A stretch of DNA of 64,000 nucleotides from JAKQDH01 sp029558835 (GTDB taxonomy: Bacteria; Planctomycetota; Phycisphaerae; UBA1845), in the NCBI GenBank assembly GCA_035356615.1, contig DAOQSN010000030.1, positions 6,428-70,427 on the forward strand, written 5' to 3'. Shown piece after piece: positions 26,855 through 34,868 of this stretch (position 1 is its first letter; the number at the start of each line of letters is the position of its first letter). The translations under genes and the position numbers were made by a program. The notes under the pieces were generated by a model. The model worked only from the letters and a program-made list of their open reading frames with translations. It made no database searches and was not told the origin of the DNA.

Positions 26855-27979
26855 ATGGGCAAGATCACCATCGTCGTCCTGGTGGCCGCCGGCATCGTGG
26901 GCGTATTGTGGCTCAGTCAGCAGCAGAGGGGGCCTTTGTGGGTCTCGGGCTACATTGAGTCGGACGAGATCCGGGTCGGCTCCCGGGTCGGCGGGCGCGT
27001 CAGCGAAGTGCTGGTTCGCGAGGGACAGAAGGTCGCGCGGGGGGACGCGCTCGTCAAGCTGGAGCCCTTTGACCTGCGGGAACGCCGGGCGGGTGCCGAC
27101 GCGAACCTGGCGGCCAGCCGAGCCGCGCTGGCCAGGTTGCAGGCGGGGTATCGCCCGGAGGAGATCGAGCAGGCGCGGGCGAGGCGGGACCGCTTCCAGG
27201 CGGTGCTGGCCAAGTTGGAGGCGGGCTCCCGGCCGCTGGAAATCAAGATCCTGGAGGACCGGCTCGCCGTCGCCCGGGCGGAGTTGGTCCGCGCCGAGGG
27301 CGAGTTCACGCGTCTCCAGAAACTCAAGGAGAACAGCCAGGCGGCCCAGGAGGAGATGGACGAGGCCACCCGCTTCTACGACAGCGCCAAGGCGCGCTTC
27401 GCGCAGGCGTCGAACGAGCTGGCTCTCGCGCAGGAGGGCACGCGCAAGGAAGAGATCGCAGAAGCCCAGGCCGCCCTCGCCGAGGCCCAGCAGGCGCTCG
27501 CGCTGTTCGAGAAGGGCTATCGCCGCGAAGACATCGCGGAAGCGGAAGCACACGTTGCGGCTGCTCGGGCCACGCTCGACGCCATGGACCGGCAGATTCA
27601 GGAACTTGACGTCACGTCTCCGTGTGCCTGCGTGGTGGAGGCGGTGGACCTGCAACCGGGCGACATGGTGCCCGTGAACGCCCCGGTGGTGTCGCTGCTG
27701 GACCCGGCCGTGCTGTGGGTACGGGCGTTTGTACCCGAGAACCGTCTGGACCTGGCACTGGGCCGGAAGGCGTCCGTCCGCGTCGATTCGTTTCCGCAGC
27801 GGCGGTTCGCTGCCCACATCACGTTCATCTCGCGGCAGGCGGAGTTCACGCCGGCTAACGTGCAGACGCCGGAGGAACGCAGCAAGCAGGTCTTCCGAAT
27901 CAAGGCGGCGCTCGATGAGGGGCTGGATGTACTGCGGCCGGGGATGTCGGCCGACGTGCTGCTGGAGCCGGAGTCATGA
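26855..27979 (+). CDS. HlyD-family membrane fusion protein of an ABC exporter
   Basis: The 374-residue product has an N-terminal membrane anchor (ITIVVLVAAGIVGVLWL), then a biotinyl-lipoyl half (GSRVGGRVSEVLVREGQKV), a long coiled coil (about residues 70-240), the second lipoyl half (ELDVTSPCACVVEAVDLQPGD) and a beta-barrel. It bridges the inner membrane permease to the outer envelope. Its stop overlaps the ATPase start as ATGA, so the two are coupled. The layout resembles YbhG/YbhF-type exporters of drugs or hydrophobic compounds, but the substrate is unknown and no outer membrane TolC gene lies in the window. Confidence 0.9.
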   Translation: MGKITIVVLVAAGIVGVLWLSQQQRGPLWVSGYIESDEIRVGSRVGGRVSEVLVREGQKVARGDALVKLEPFDLRERRAGADANLAASRAALARLQAGYRPEEIEQARARRDRFQAVLAKLEAGSRPLEIKILEDRLAVARAELVRAEGEFTRLQKLKENSQAAQEEMDEATRFYDSAKARFAQASNELALAQEGTRKEEIAEAQAALAEAQQALALFEKGYRREDIAEAEAHVAAARATLDAMDRQIQELDVTSPCACVVEAVDLQPGDMVPVNAPVVSLLDPAVLWVRAFVPENRLDLALGRKASVRVDSFPQRRFAAHITFISRQAEFTPANVQTPEERSKQVFRIKAALDEGLDVLRPGMSADVLLEPES

Positions 27980-28947
27980 GCAGCGCGGCGTCGAACGGGG
28001 CGGCCATCGCCGCAGAGGGGCTGACCCGCCGGTTTGGGGCGCTGCTGGCCGTCGATGACGTCAGCTTCGAGGTGCCGCGGGCGGCCATCTATGGCTTCCT
28101 GGGACCCAACGGGAGCGGCAAATCGACCGTGATCCGCATGCTCTGCGGTGTGCTCAGGCCCTCGGGCGGTTGCGGGCGGGTGCTGGGCTACGATGTCGCC
28201 CGCGAGGCGGAGGCCATCAAGCGCCGCATCGGCTACATGTCGCAGAAGTTCAGCTTGTACAGCGACTTGAGCGTCGAGGAGAACCTCGATTTCTACGGAC
28301 GCATCTATGGCCTGCGCCGGGAACGGTTGGAGCAGCGCAAGGAGGCGGTTCTTGGTTTGGTGGATATGCGGGCGCATCTGGCGCAGCTTGCCGGCACGCT
28401 GTCGGGGGGCTGGAAGCAACGACTGGCGCTGGCGTGTGCGTTGATTCACGAGCCGGAAGTGCTGTTTCTCGATGAACCGACGGCCGGCATCGACCCGGTC
28501 GCCCGGCGGGAACTGTGGGACCTGCTGTTTGAGCTTGCCGGTCGCGGGGTGACGCTGTTTGTCACGACGCATTACATGGACGAGGCGGCCCGGTGTACGC
28601 ACGTGGGGTACATCTACCTGGGGCGCTTAATCGTCGGTGGGCGGACGGAGGCGCTGCGGCAGTTGGAGCAGGTGACGCCCGCGGGGACGCGCCGGCTGGA
28701 GATGACCTGCCCGGAGTCGACTGCAGTGCTCGGTCGGCTCAAGAAGGTCCCCGGCGTGCGGGATGCGACGCTGTTCGGCGAGGCTTTGCATCTGCTCGTG
28801 GATGAGTCCCTGCGGGAGGCGGAACTCACCGCCGCCACGGGCCAGCCGGCGGCGCAAGTAGAGGTACGGCCGATCGCCGCGACGCTGGAAGACGTCTTCG
28901 TGACGCTCAGTCGCCAGGAGGCCGCCCGGAAGCGGGGACGCAGCTAG
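27976..28947 (+). CDS. ABC transporter ATPase (YbhF/CcmA-type)
   Basis: The 323-residue protein has Walker A GPNGSGKST, a Q-loop in MSQKFSLYSDLSVEENL, signature LSGGWKQRLA, Walker B VLFLDEPTAGID and the switch His in VTTHYMDEA. The MSQKFSLY motif and the C-terminal extension (about residues 225-323) are typical of ATPases serving YbhS/YbhR-like permeases. It is coupled to the HlyD gene upstream by a four-base overlap; the permease follows after about 300 bp that contain a repeat. Confidence 0.92.
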   Translation: MSSAASNGAAIAAEGLTRRFGALLAVDDVSFEVPRAAIYGFLGPNGSGKSTVIRMLCGVLRPSGGCGRVLGYDVAREAEAIKRRIGYMSQKFSLYSDLSVEENLDFYGRIYGLRRERLEQRKEAVLGLVDMRAHLAQLAGTLSGGWKQRLALACALIHEPEVLFLDEPTAGIDPVARRELWDLLFELAGRGVTLFVTTHYMDEAARCTHVGYIYLGRLIVGGRTEALRQLEQVTPAGTRRLEMTCPESTAVLGRLKKVPGVRDATLFGEALHLLVDESLREAELTAATGQPAAQVEVRPIAATLEDVFVTLSRQEAARKRGRS

Positions 28948-29055
28948 TTTTCCGAACGCGACGGGCAGAGAGGGGTCAGGAGCCTTCTCTCCTGTTTGAG
29001 AAAGGCAAGAGCGGGGACGCGGCAGGATGCGACCAGGCAAGTGGGAAACTGGGCG

Positions 29056-29160
29056 GGTGGCATGCCCAAGCCGAGGGCGCCCCGGCGCGCCGGGAAGTTT
29101 GCAGGCGGTAGTGTTGGGCACGTAAGAAAGCATGGCGGCGCTGCGCTTGGCCATGCCACC
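29056..29160. repeat. MITE-like element between the exporter ATPase and permease genes
   Basis: The left end GGTGGCATGCCCAAGCC and right end GGCCATGCCACC are inverted repeats 105 bp apart. The last 31 bases (GCATGGCGGCGCTGCGCTTG then GCCATGCCACC) are the reverse complement of the left end of the 23920 element, so it is inserted in the opposite orientation to that copy. It lengthens the spacer inside an operon. Confidence 0.8.
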
Positions 29161-29251
29161 GTGCCCACCCTGTCGGTTTCCGTATTGTGTGAAGCTGTTT
29201 GGTTTCCCGCGTGCTGCAAAAACTAGCTGCGTCCGCGTTGCGGAGACACCT

Positions 29252-30397
29252 GTGAACGGCTTCGTCGCCATCTTCAGGAAAGAGTTCGCCCACATCCGGC
29301 GGGAGCGGCTGACGCTGGTGTTTGCGTTCCTGGTCCCCGTGCTGCAACTGACCATCTTCGGATACGCGATCGACATGACGATCGAGAAGATTCGGACGGT
29401 GGTGTTCAACCTGGACGGGCGGGCGGAGAGCCGCCTGGTGGTCGATGCCTTCGTCAACTCGCGCAAGTTCAAAGTGGTGGAGGAGGTGCACAGCCGCGAC
29501 GCTTTCGACCACGCGATCATCGCCGGCCGGGCGCAGGTGGGCATCATTGTGCCGCCGGACTACACGGACCGTCTGCTGCGCAGCGAGCAGGCGACCGTGC
29601 AGGTGCTCATCGACGGGAGCGATTCACAGGTGGCCACCACGGCTCTGAACAGCGCTGCGCTGCTCGGGTGGAACCAGTCGGTGACGAAGGCCCGCGGCTT
29701 CGCGGAGGCGATGCAGGTGGCCGTGGCGCGCGACCCGGCCGGGCGGATTGTGATGCCGGTCGAGGTGCGGCCGCGTCTGCTCTTCAACCCGAATCTGGAA
29801 AGCGCGCACTTCTTTGTGCCGGCGCTGATCGGGATCATCATGCAGCTTGTGACGCTGTTTCTGACGTCCTTTGCCGTGGTGCGCGAGCGCGAGCTGGGCA
29901 CGCTGGAGCAGCTTTTCGTCACGCCGGTGGGGCGGGCGGCGCTGCTGCTGGGCAAGCTGATTCCGTATGCGCTCATCGGGTTTCTGGAGACGCTGATCGT
30001 CCTGGCCGTGATGGTGTTTATCTTCCGAGTGCCCATCAGCGGCAGCCTGGTCCTGCTGTTGGCGCTCGCGGTGCTGTTTCTGTTCACGGCCTTGGGGCTG
30101 GGGCTGCTGGTCTCAACGCTGGCCAAGACGCAATTGCAGGCGATTCAGTTCGCGTTCATGATCATGCTGCCGTCGATTCTGCTGTCGGGCTTCGTGTTTC
30201 CGCGGGAGTCGATGCCGGCGCCGATCTACTGGCTCACGTTTGCGATCCCGGTAACGTATTTCCTGGAGATTCTGCGGGGCATCATCCTGCGTTCGGCCGG
30301 CCTATCTGACCTGCTGCCGCAGGTCATCGGCCTGATCACCTGCTGCGTGGTCATCCTCACGCTGAGCATCGCGCGGTTCCGGAAGCAGCTTGATTAA
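29252..30397 (+). CDS. ABC-2 type exporter permease
   Basis: This 381-residue protein has one N-terminal helix (LVFAFLVPVLQLTIFGYAID), an extracytoplasmic domain of about 150 residues and five C-terminal helices with the motif ERELGTLEQLFVTPVGRAAL. This is the YbhS/YbhR-like ABC-2 layout. The start is a GTG at 29252 with GGAGA seven bases upstream; longer frames would run into the repeat at 29056-29160. It works with the ATPase and HlyD protein encoded upstream. Only one permease gene is present, so it probably forms a homodimer. Confidence 0.9.
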   Translation: MNGFVAIFRKEFAHIRRERLTLVFAFLVPVLQLTIFGYAIDMTIEKIRTVVFNLDGRAESRLVVDAFVNSRKFKVVEEVHSRDAFDHAIIAGRAQVGIIVPPDYTDRLLRSEQATVQVLIDGSDSQVATTALNSAALLGWNQSVTKARGFAEAMQVAVARDPAGRIVMPVEVRPRLLFNPNLESAHFFVPALIGIIMQLVTLFLTSFAVVRERELGTLEQLFVTPVGRAALLLGKLIPYALIGFLETLIVLAVMVFIFRVPISGSLVLLLALAVLFLFTALGLGLLVSTLAKTQLQAIQFAFMIMLPSILLSGFVFPRESMPAPIYWLTFAIPVTYFLEILRGIILRSAGLSDLLPQVIGLITCCVVILTLSIARFRKQLD

Positions 30398-30497
30398 TGG
30401 CTGTGCCCTAAAAGCCCAGTAGCCGCGGCGTTCCTCTCACTCTTCTCACGTCTCTCGCCCGTTGCCCACGGGGGCCACGCTACACGCCCGGCAGAAG

Positions 30498-31469
30498 TCA
30501 CCCTAACACGTCTGCCACGCCCGTCGGTGGCGACGCCTTTTGCTGCTGCTCGACGCAGAACTCTTGCAGTTCCTTTTGGAGCGCATTGATCTGTGGATCT
30601 GAATGTCCGTCCCGGGCGTTCAGCTCATCCATTAGGTTGAACGCCATCTGCCATCGCCGCTTCTCGGCCTGGGCGCAGCCGCGAACAAGCAGTACTACCG
30701 CAAGCGTGCCCGGGGGGAAGTACACCCATTCCCGGGCCGCATCCGTACTCAGGAACGCCAGCGCCCACGCGACCAGCAAGTATGCGCAGGCACCCACCAC
30801 GCCCGCGCCTCGCTTGTGTTTGTAGGCCCACAGCCAGATACCGAGCCGCTTGATGTCACCCCAGCGAGTCAAGACGACCCAGAGGAGCACAACACCGATC
30901 ACCTCCAACGCAACGTACAGAAGGAACCCGATCGCCCCGCCGGTGTAGCGTGCCAGCGCGAACCGCAGGCAATGGCCAAGAGAGGCACCCGCGAACGCTG
31001 CTGCGGGGAACGCAGAGTAAAGGCACATATGGCTCAGAGCCTGGAAGCGGTGCGCGTGGAAGAACATAGTCTGCTGGTGCTCTCGGTGCCCATATGCCAA
31101 GTAATTCCACATGCAGTTATGCAAGGCACCAGAGAAGTAGGCGGTTGGGCTACCCCAGACCGGCCAGAGCCATTTCCTCTTGTCGATCGCCGCCTTTTCG
31201 AACGCTATCTGGCGGCTGATCGTGTAATACTCGCGCAAGGGTATGACCACCATCTCGTAGAGTATGCCAATGGCGTACGCCGCGCCGAGCAGCACGACAG
31301 GAAGGACCACGGTTCGCCACCCGTCCTTCTCGCTTCCGGTGCCAAACACGAGATCGCTCATGCCGTCAGGAAGTCCCAATCCGATGTAACTCAATACGGC
31401 GAGCGTGAGCGCACCTGGAATGATGTGAGAGATGATCGTAAACCAGAAGAACGGAAACTGACTTGCCAT
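30498..31469 (-). CDS. Multi-pass membrane protein of unknown function
   Basis: The 323-residue product has about six to seven hydrophobic helices, starting FFWFTIISHIIPGALTLAVL, with a soluble part in the middle (around EYYTISRQIAFEKAAIDKRK) and a charged C-terminal region of about 60 residues (ending INALQKELQEFCVEQQQKAS) that may form a helix. I recognise no family. The start at 31469 has AGGAGACGAGG just upstream and is clearly better than upstream ATGs. Codon use is less GC-extreme than its neighbours, which with the decayed genes to its right may indicate acquired DNA. Confidence 0.75.
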   Translation of the reverse strand: MASQFPFFWFTIISHIIPGALTLAVLSYIGLGLPDGMSDLVFGTGSEKDGWRTVVLPVVLLGAAYAIGILYEMVVIPLREYYTISRQIAFEKAAIDKRKWLWPVWGSPTAYFSGALHNCMWNYLAYGHREHQQTMFFHAHRFQALSHMCLYSAFPAAAFAGASLGHCLRFALARYTGGAIGFLLYVALEVIGVVLLWVVLTRWGDIKRLGIWLWAYKHKRGAGVVGACAYLLVAWALAFLSTDAAREWVYFPPGTLAVVLLVRGCAQAEKRRWQMAFNLMDELNARDGHSDPQINALQKELQEFCVEQQQKASPPTGVADVLG

Positions 31470-31673
31470 GTCCTCGTCTCCTGTTCTGGTCGCCGAAGCC
31501 ATCCGGTACTCCCTGATCGTTGGGCTCGGCGCTCTGCGGGCCCTGGTCACCGGTGGTGGTACCCAAGCGTACCCGGAAGTGCACCGTCCTGCAAGTGTCC
31601 GGCGTGTCAAGCGTCGGCGGGTACAGCATGCCCGGAGGGGCCGCTCGGAGCGTCGACTGGGGCGGCTGCCGAT

Positions 31674-31856
31674 TCAAGTCGAACGTGGACGCGTCCGATC
31701 GGCGCTGCCCGAGCGCAGTTCCTCGCGGCGGCGTCTGAGTGCCGCGTCCGCCCGACGGTAGAACTGGAGGCGCTGCTCGATCGACATGCCTCTCAGCACC
31801 TGCGCACGGCGTTGCTGCGCTTCGTCTTTCATCTTCACGCAGTCGAACTTCTTCAT
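31674..31856 (-). CDS. Small antitoxin-like protein (FDCVxMK family)
   Basis: A 60-residue basic protein beginning KKFDCVKMKDEAQQRRAQVL and continuing GMSIEQRLQFYRRADAALRR. It resembles small proteins with a DCVxMKxxAQ start and a GMSxEExLxYW centre, which I know mainly as partners encoded just after PIN-domain genes, and so presumed antitoxins. Consistent with that, the preceding 90 bp encode the start of a PIN-type protein. An ATG at 31856 matches the family start. The C-terminal 12 residues look unrelated to the family and may be read-through into foreign sequence. Confidence 0.65.
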   Translation of the reverse strand: MKKFDCVKMKDEAQQRRAQVLRGMSIEQRLQFYRRADAALRRRREELRSGSADRTRPRST

Positions 31857-31861
31857 CGTCT

Positions 31862-31951
31862 TCAAGTCGCTGCGGCGAATTCGTCGTCAAACGCCCCGCC
31901 GAGAACAGATGCATCAACATAGGTCAATCGAGCGTTGCCGGTTTGTGTCAT
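31862..31951 (-). pseudogene. Truncated PIN-domain (VapC-like) toxin gene
   Basis: An ATG at 31951 opens a 29-codon frame ending at 31862: residues 10-25 read TYVDASVLGGAFDDEF, matching the N-terminus of PIN nucleases of the YxDTSVxGGxFDxEF type, including the first catalytic Asp. A complete PIN domain needs about 130-160 residues; here a stop follows at once, and the antitoxin-like gene begins five bases later. An internal deletion of nearly all of the toxin gene is the simplest explanation. The frame is too short for standard gene callers. Confidence 0.68.
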
Positions 31952-32337
31952 AACGTTCTCGTTCCAGCCCGTTCTCGCCTCCGCCACCCCCATGCCTACC
32001 CCTCCCCCGCGGGGAGAGGAGTGCACGCGCCGCCCGTGCGGCCCTGGAAGGGCCGAAGTCAGTAGCCAGGGGTGTCAACCCCTGGTTCCAGCCGGCCCCA
32101 CGTTCTCTCTTCAGCCCCAGCGGGGCGACGGGCGTGCGTTCCGCTGCGTAGCCATCTGCCGCCCCGCTGGGGCTGAATGGTGTTTGAGGGTCGCCGGGTC
32201 CAGGGGCTCGCACCCGTGGCTACACCCTTTCGCCCCTCCGGGGCTCACGGCGCCGCTTGGTTCGACGGTCGCTTGCCTGCATGATAAGGGTGGAACCTCG
32301 AAACGCACTTCGCCCCTGACCCCAGTCCAACAGCGGG
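31952..32337. repeat. Intergenic region of paired GC-rich repeats
   Basis: A CTCTCCC-family hairpin lies near 32005-32028 (CCCCTCCCCCGCGGGGAG). At 32110-32131 and 32158-32177 are two arms, TTCAGCCCCAGCGGGGCGAC and GCCGCCCCGCTGGGGCTGAA, forming a large inverted repeat whose arms are themselves palindromic (CCCCAGCGGGG). CCAGGGGTGTCAACCCCTGG at 32067-32086 is another hairpin. No gene is evident. Confidence 0.6.
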
Positions 32338-32718
32338 TCAGTTGGCGGCGCGAGCGTGCCCGGCCAACGCCTTGGCCGCGATATCACGGCGGTAGTGTGC
32401 ATTCTGGAAGCGAATCATCCGCACGGCCTCGTAGGCACGCCGCTGGGCCGCGGCCAGGTCGTCGCCGAGTGCCGTGACGCCGAGCACGCGCCCCCCGGCC
32501 GTCACCGTCATGTGCTCGACCTCCCGGGTGCCCGCGTGGAACACGCACACGTCCGGCATTTGCTCAGCGCGTTCGAGTCCCTCAATAACGTGCCCCGTCT
32601 CGTACTTCCCCGGATACCCGCCGGCGGCCATCACGACGCACACGGCGGGTCGCGGGTCCCAGTCGATCTGCACCTCCTCCAGTCGGTCATCCACAACCGC
32701 GGCGAGCAGCTCTGGCGC
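32338..32718 (-). pseudogene. purD: 3' fragment of purD (phosphoribosylamine-glycine ligase)
   Basis: The last 126 codons match the PurD C-terminus: LLAAVVDDRLEEVQIDWDPR, AVCVVMAAGGYPGKYETG, VFHAGTREVE, TAGGRVLGVTALGDDLAAA and the final HYRRDIAAKAL. Full-length PurD is about 425 residues; the ATP-grasp domain and N-terminus are missing. Upstream (32719-32931) the frame stays open but the sequence no longer resembles PurD, and no other frame contains the missing part. PurD makes glycinamide ribonucleotide in purine synthesis and should be needed, so an intact copy is expected elsewhere. It sits beside the truncated PIN gene. Confidence 0.75.
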
Positions 32719-33056
32719 GCCTCCGCGTCCGGGGTCACAACGGCCAGCGGTGTCGAGGTGCTCACCGTCAGAGAAAGTGAACCCGCCTGCTGCGCCACCC
32801 AGGGGCGCCTCGCAAGCAGCCGCCGGGCCGTGCCCGCCCAGCACGGGGTCTGGGATGCCCCCGTCTCGCCCCCCGGCGGGGCTGACCGACGCTGCTGTAC
32901 GCATTGCTCGCCCAGTCTCCCTCCGGTTCACACCCGGCTCGTACGCCCGAGCAGACTCCCGGTGCGACCCCAGCTTGGCACCGAGTATGCCAGCGGTCTT
33001 CCGGACTCTCGTGATTGTAGTATAGGTTGATATATTGCGGTGTATAAGGAACTAAA
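32719..33056. promoter_or_regulatory. Spacer with AT-rich promoter region of the dehydrogenase gene
   Basis: The left part (32719-33010) shows nothing recognisable. From 33012 to 33056 base composition changes sharply to AT-rich (GTAGTATAGGTTGATATATT and TGTATAAGGAACTAAA), ending in an AAGGA ribosome-binding site eight bases before the ATG at 33057. This contrast with the GC-rich surroundings marks the likely promoter, but spacing did not let me fix -35 and -10 boxes. Confidence 0.4.
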
Positions 33057-34580
33057 ATGCAAGCCATTCTGCGTAAGCTCGGCATCGAGGCGGTCAATCC
33101 TGGTGGGTTCGGGGGCGAATGGATCGGCAGCGGCGACAAGCTCACGTCGGTCTCCCCCATCGATGGCAAGCCCCTGGCGGAGGTGAAGCAGGTCACCGAG
33201 GCCGAGTACGAGCGCATCGCGGCCCGCGCCCATGAGGCGTTCCTGAAGTGGCGAAGCGTCCCCGCGCCGGTGCGGGGTGAGACCGTCCGCCGCCTGGGCA
33301 ACGCCCTCCGCGAGGTCAAGGCGGACCTCGGGGCGCTCGTCACCCTCGAAATGGGCAAGATCCTCGTCGAGGGCGAGGGCGAGGTTCAGGAGATGATCGA
33401 CATCTGCGACTTTGCCACCGGCCTGTCGCGCCAGCTATATGGCCTGACGATTCAATCCGAGCGGCCGGGGCACCGCATGTTCGAGCAGTGGCACCCGCTG
33501 GGCGTCGTGGGGGTCATCTCGGCCTTCAACTTCCCGGTCGCGGTGTGGTCGTGGAACAGCGCCCTGGCGGCCGTCTGCGGCGACGCCACCTTGTGGAAAC
33601 CGTCCTCCCTCACGCCGCTGACCGCCATCGCCTGCACGAAGATCGCCGAGCGCGTCTGCCGCGACACCGGGGCGGACCCGGCCATCTTCAGCCTAGCGAT
33701 CGGTCGAGGCAGCACGATCGGTGAGCGCCTGCTGCACGATCGGCGCCTGCCGCTGATCTCGGCCACCGGAAGCTGCGCGATGGGCTACCGCGTCGGAGCG
33801 ATCGTCGGCGAGCGTCTGGGACGCACCATCCTTGAGCTGGGCGGCAACAATGCCATCATCGTGACACCGGACGCGGACCTGAAGCTGGCGATACCGGCCA
33901 TCCTGTTCGGCGCGGTGGGCACCGCTGGGCAGCGCTGCACGAGCACGCGCCGCATCCTGGTGCACGAGTCGGTGCGGGAGCAGCTTGTCCAGAAGCTGGT
34001 GTCGGCCTACAAGCAGGTGCGCATCGGCAATCCGATGGAGAAGAGCACCTTGATGGGCCCGCTGGTCGAGCCCAAGGCCGTCGAGGACATGATGAAGGCC
34101 GTTGTCCGTGTCAAGGAGGAGGGCGGCAAGGTCCTCTGCGGCGGCGAGAAGCTCAGCGGCGACAAGTACCCCGGCGGCTGCTACGTCACTCCGTGCATCG
34201 CCGAGGCCCGCAACGACTTCCGCATCGTGCAGGAGGAGACGTTCGCGCCGATCCTGTACATCATCTCCTACAAGACGTTCGAGGAAGCGCTCGCCCTGCA
34301 CAACGGCGTCCCGCAGGGACTCAGCTCCGCGGTATTCACGCGGAACCTGCTCGAGGCGGAGGAGTTCCTCTCCTGCCGCGGCAGCGATTGCGGCATCGCC
34401 AACGTCAACATCGGCACCAGCGGCGCCGAGATCGGCGGCGCCTTCGGCGGTGAGAAGGAGACCGGCGGCGGGCGCGAGTCCGGCTCCGACTCCTGGAAGA
34501 CCTACATGCGCCGCCAGACCAACACCGTCAACTACAGCACCGCCCTGCCCCTGGCCCAGGGCATCAAGTTCGAGCTGTAG
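33057..34580 (+). CDS. ALDH7-type aldehyde dehydrogenase (aminoadipate-semialdehyde/piperideine-6-carboxylate dehydrogenase-like)
   Basis: The 507-residue NAD-dependent dehydrogenase has the catalytic Glu E260 (LELGGNN) and Cys C294 (GTAGQRCTS). The C-terminal block AEIGGAFGGEKETGGGRESG followed by SWKTYMRRQTNTVNYS is characteristic of the ALDH7/antiquitin family, which oxidises alpha-aminoadipic semialdehyde in lysine breakdown. Length and motifs are complete, and it ends IKFEL. No other lysine catabolism gene lies nearby, so a different semialdehyde substrate is possible. AAGGA eight bases upstream sets the start. Confidence 0.92.
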   Translation: MQAILRKLGIEAVNPGGFGGEWIGSGDKLTSVSPIDGKPLAEVKQVTEAEYERIAARAHEAFLKWRSVPAPVRGETVRRLGNALREVKADLGALVTLEMGKILVEGEGEVQEMIDICDFATGLSRQLYGLTIQSERPGHRMFEQWHPLGVVGVISAFNFPVAVWSWNSALAAVCGDATLWKPSSLTPLTAIACTKIAERVCRDTGADPAIFSLAIGRGSTIGERLLHDRRLPLISATGSCAMGYRVGAIVGERLGRTILELGGNNAIIVTPDADLKLAIPAILFGAVGTAGQRCTSTRRILVHESVREQLVQKLVSAYKQVRIGNPMEKSTLMGPLVEPKAVEDMMKAVVRVKEEGGKVLCGGEKLSGDKYPGGCYVTPCIAEARNDFRIVQEETFAPILYIISYKTFEEALALHNGVPQGLSSAVFTRNLLEAEEFLSCRGSDCGIANVNIGTSGAEIGGAFGGEKETGGGRESGSDSWKTYMRRQTNTVNYSTALPLAQGIKFEL

Positions 34581-34647
34581 GCGCACCGGAGACGGAGCGG
34601 ACCCGGACCGGGGTGGACGCGGACTGGGGCAAACGCGCGGCAGGTGA

Positions 34648-34690
34648 CCCCCCTCCCTTCGAGGGAGAGGGGCGGGGGTGAGGGTCGAGG
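34648..34690. repeat. CTCTCCC-family hairpin repeat, intergenic
   Basis: CCCCTCCCTTCGAGGGAGAGG, then GGGGTGAGGGTCGAGG, is the same unit as the in-gene copy at 6731-6775 in the methylase. It lies just after the dehydrogenase gene. Confidence 0.7.
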
Positions 34691-34868
34691 ACACACGCGG
34701 CCGCAGACCTCGCGCAAGAGAGGCAAACCGCGCAGGCTCACCCAGCCCGAGCGGGCGGCGTCCGCGTTCCTACAACTTCGCGCAGTCGGGCGCGGGCGCG
34801 GCGGGGGAGCGCCGGTATAATCGCGGGGGCTCGGGGAGCGCGGCAGCTCCCCCGGACGGACCGCGACC

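Noticed and set aside
32719..32931. Upstream part of the purD frame as coding
   Set aside because: It is open but bears no resemblance to PurD or any other protein I know; probably unrelated DNA joined at a breakpoint.
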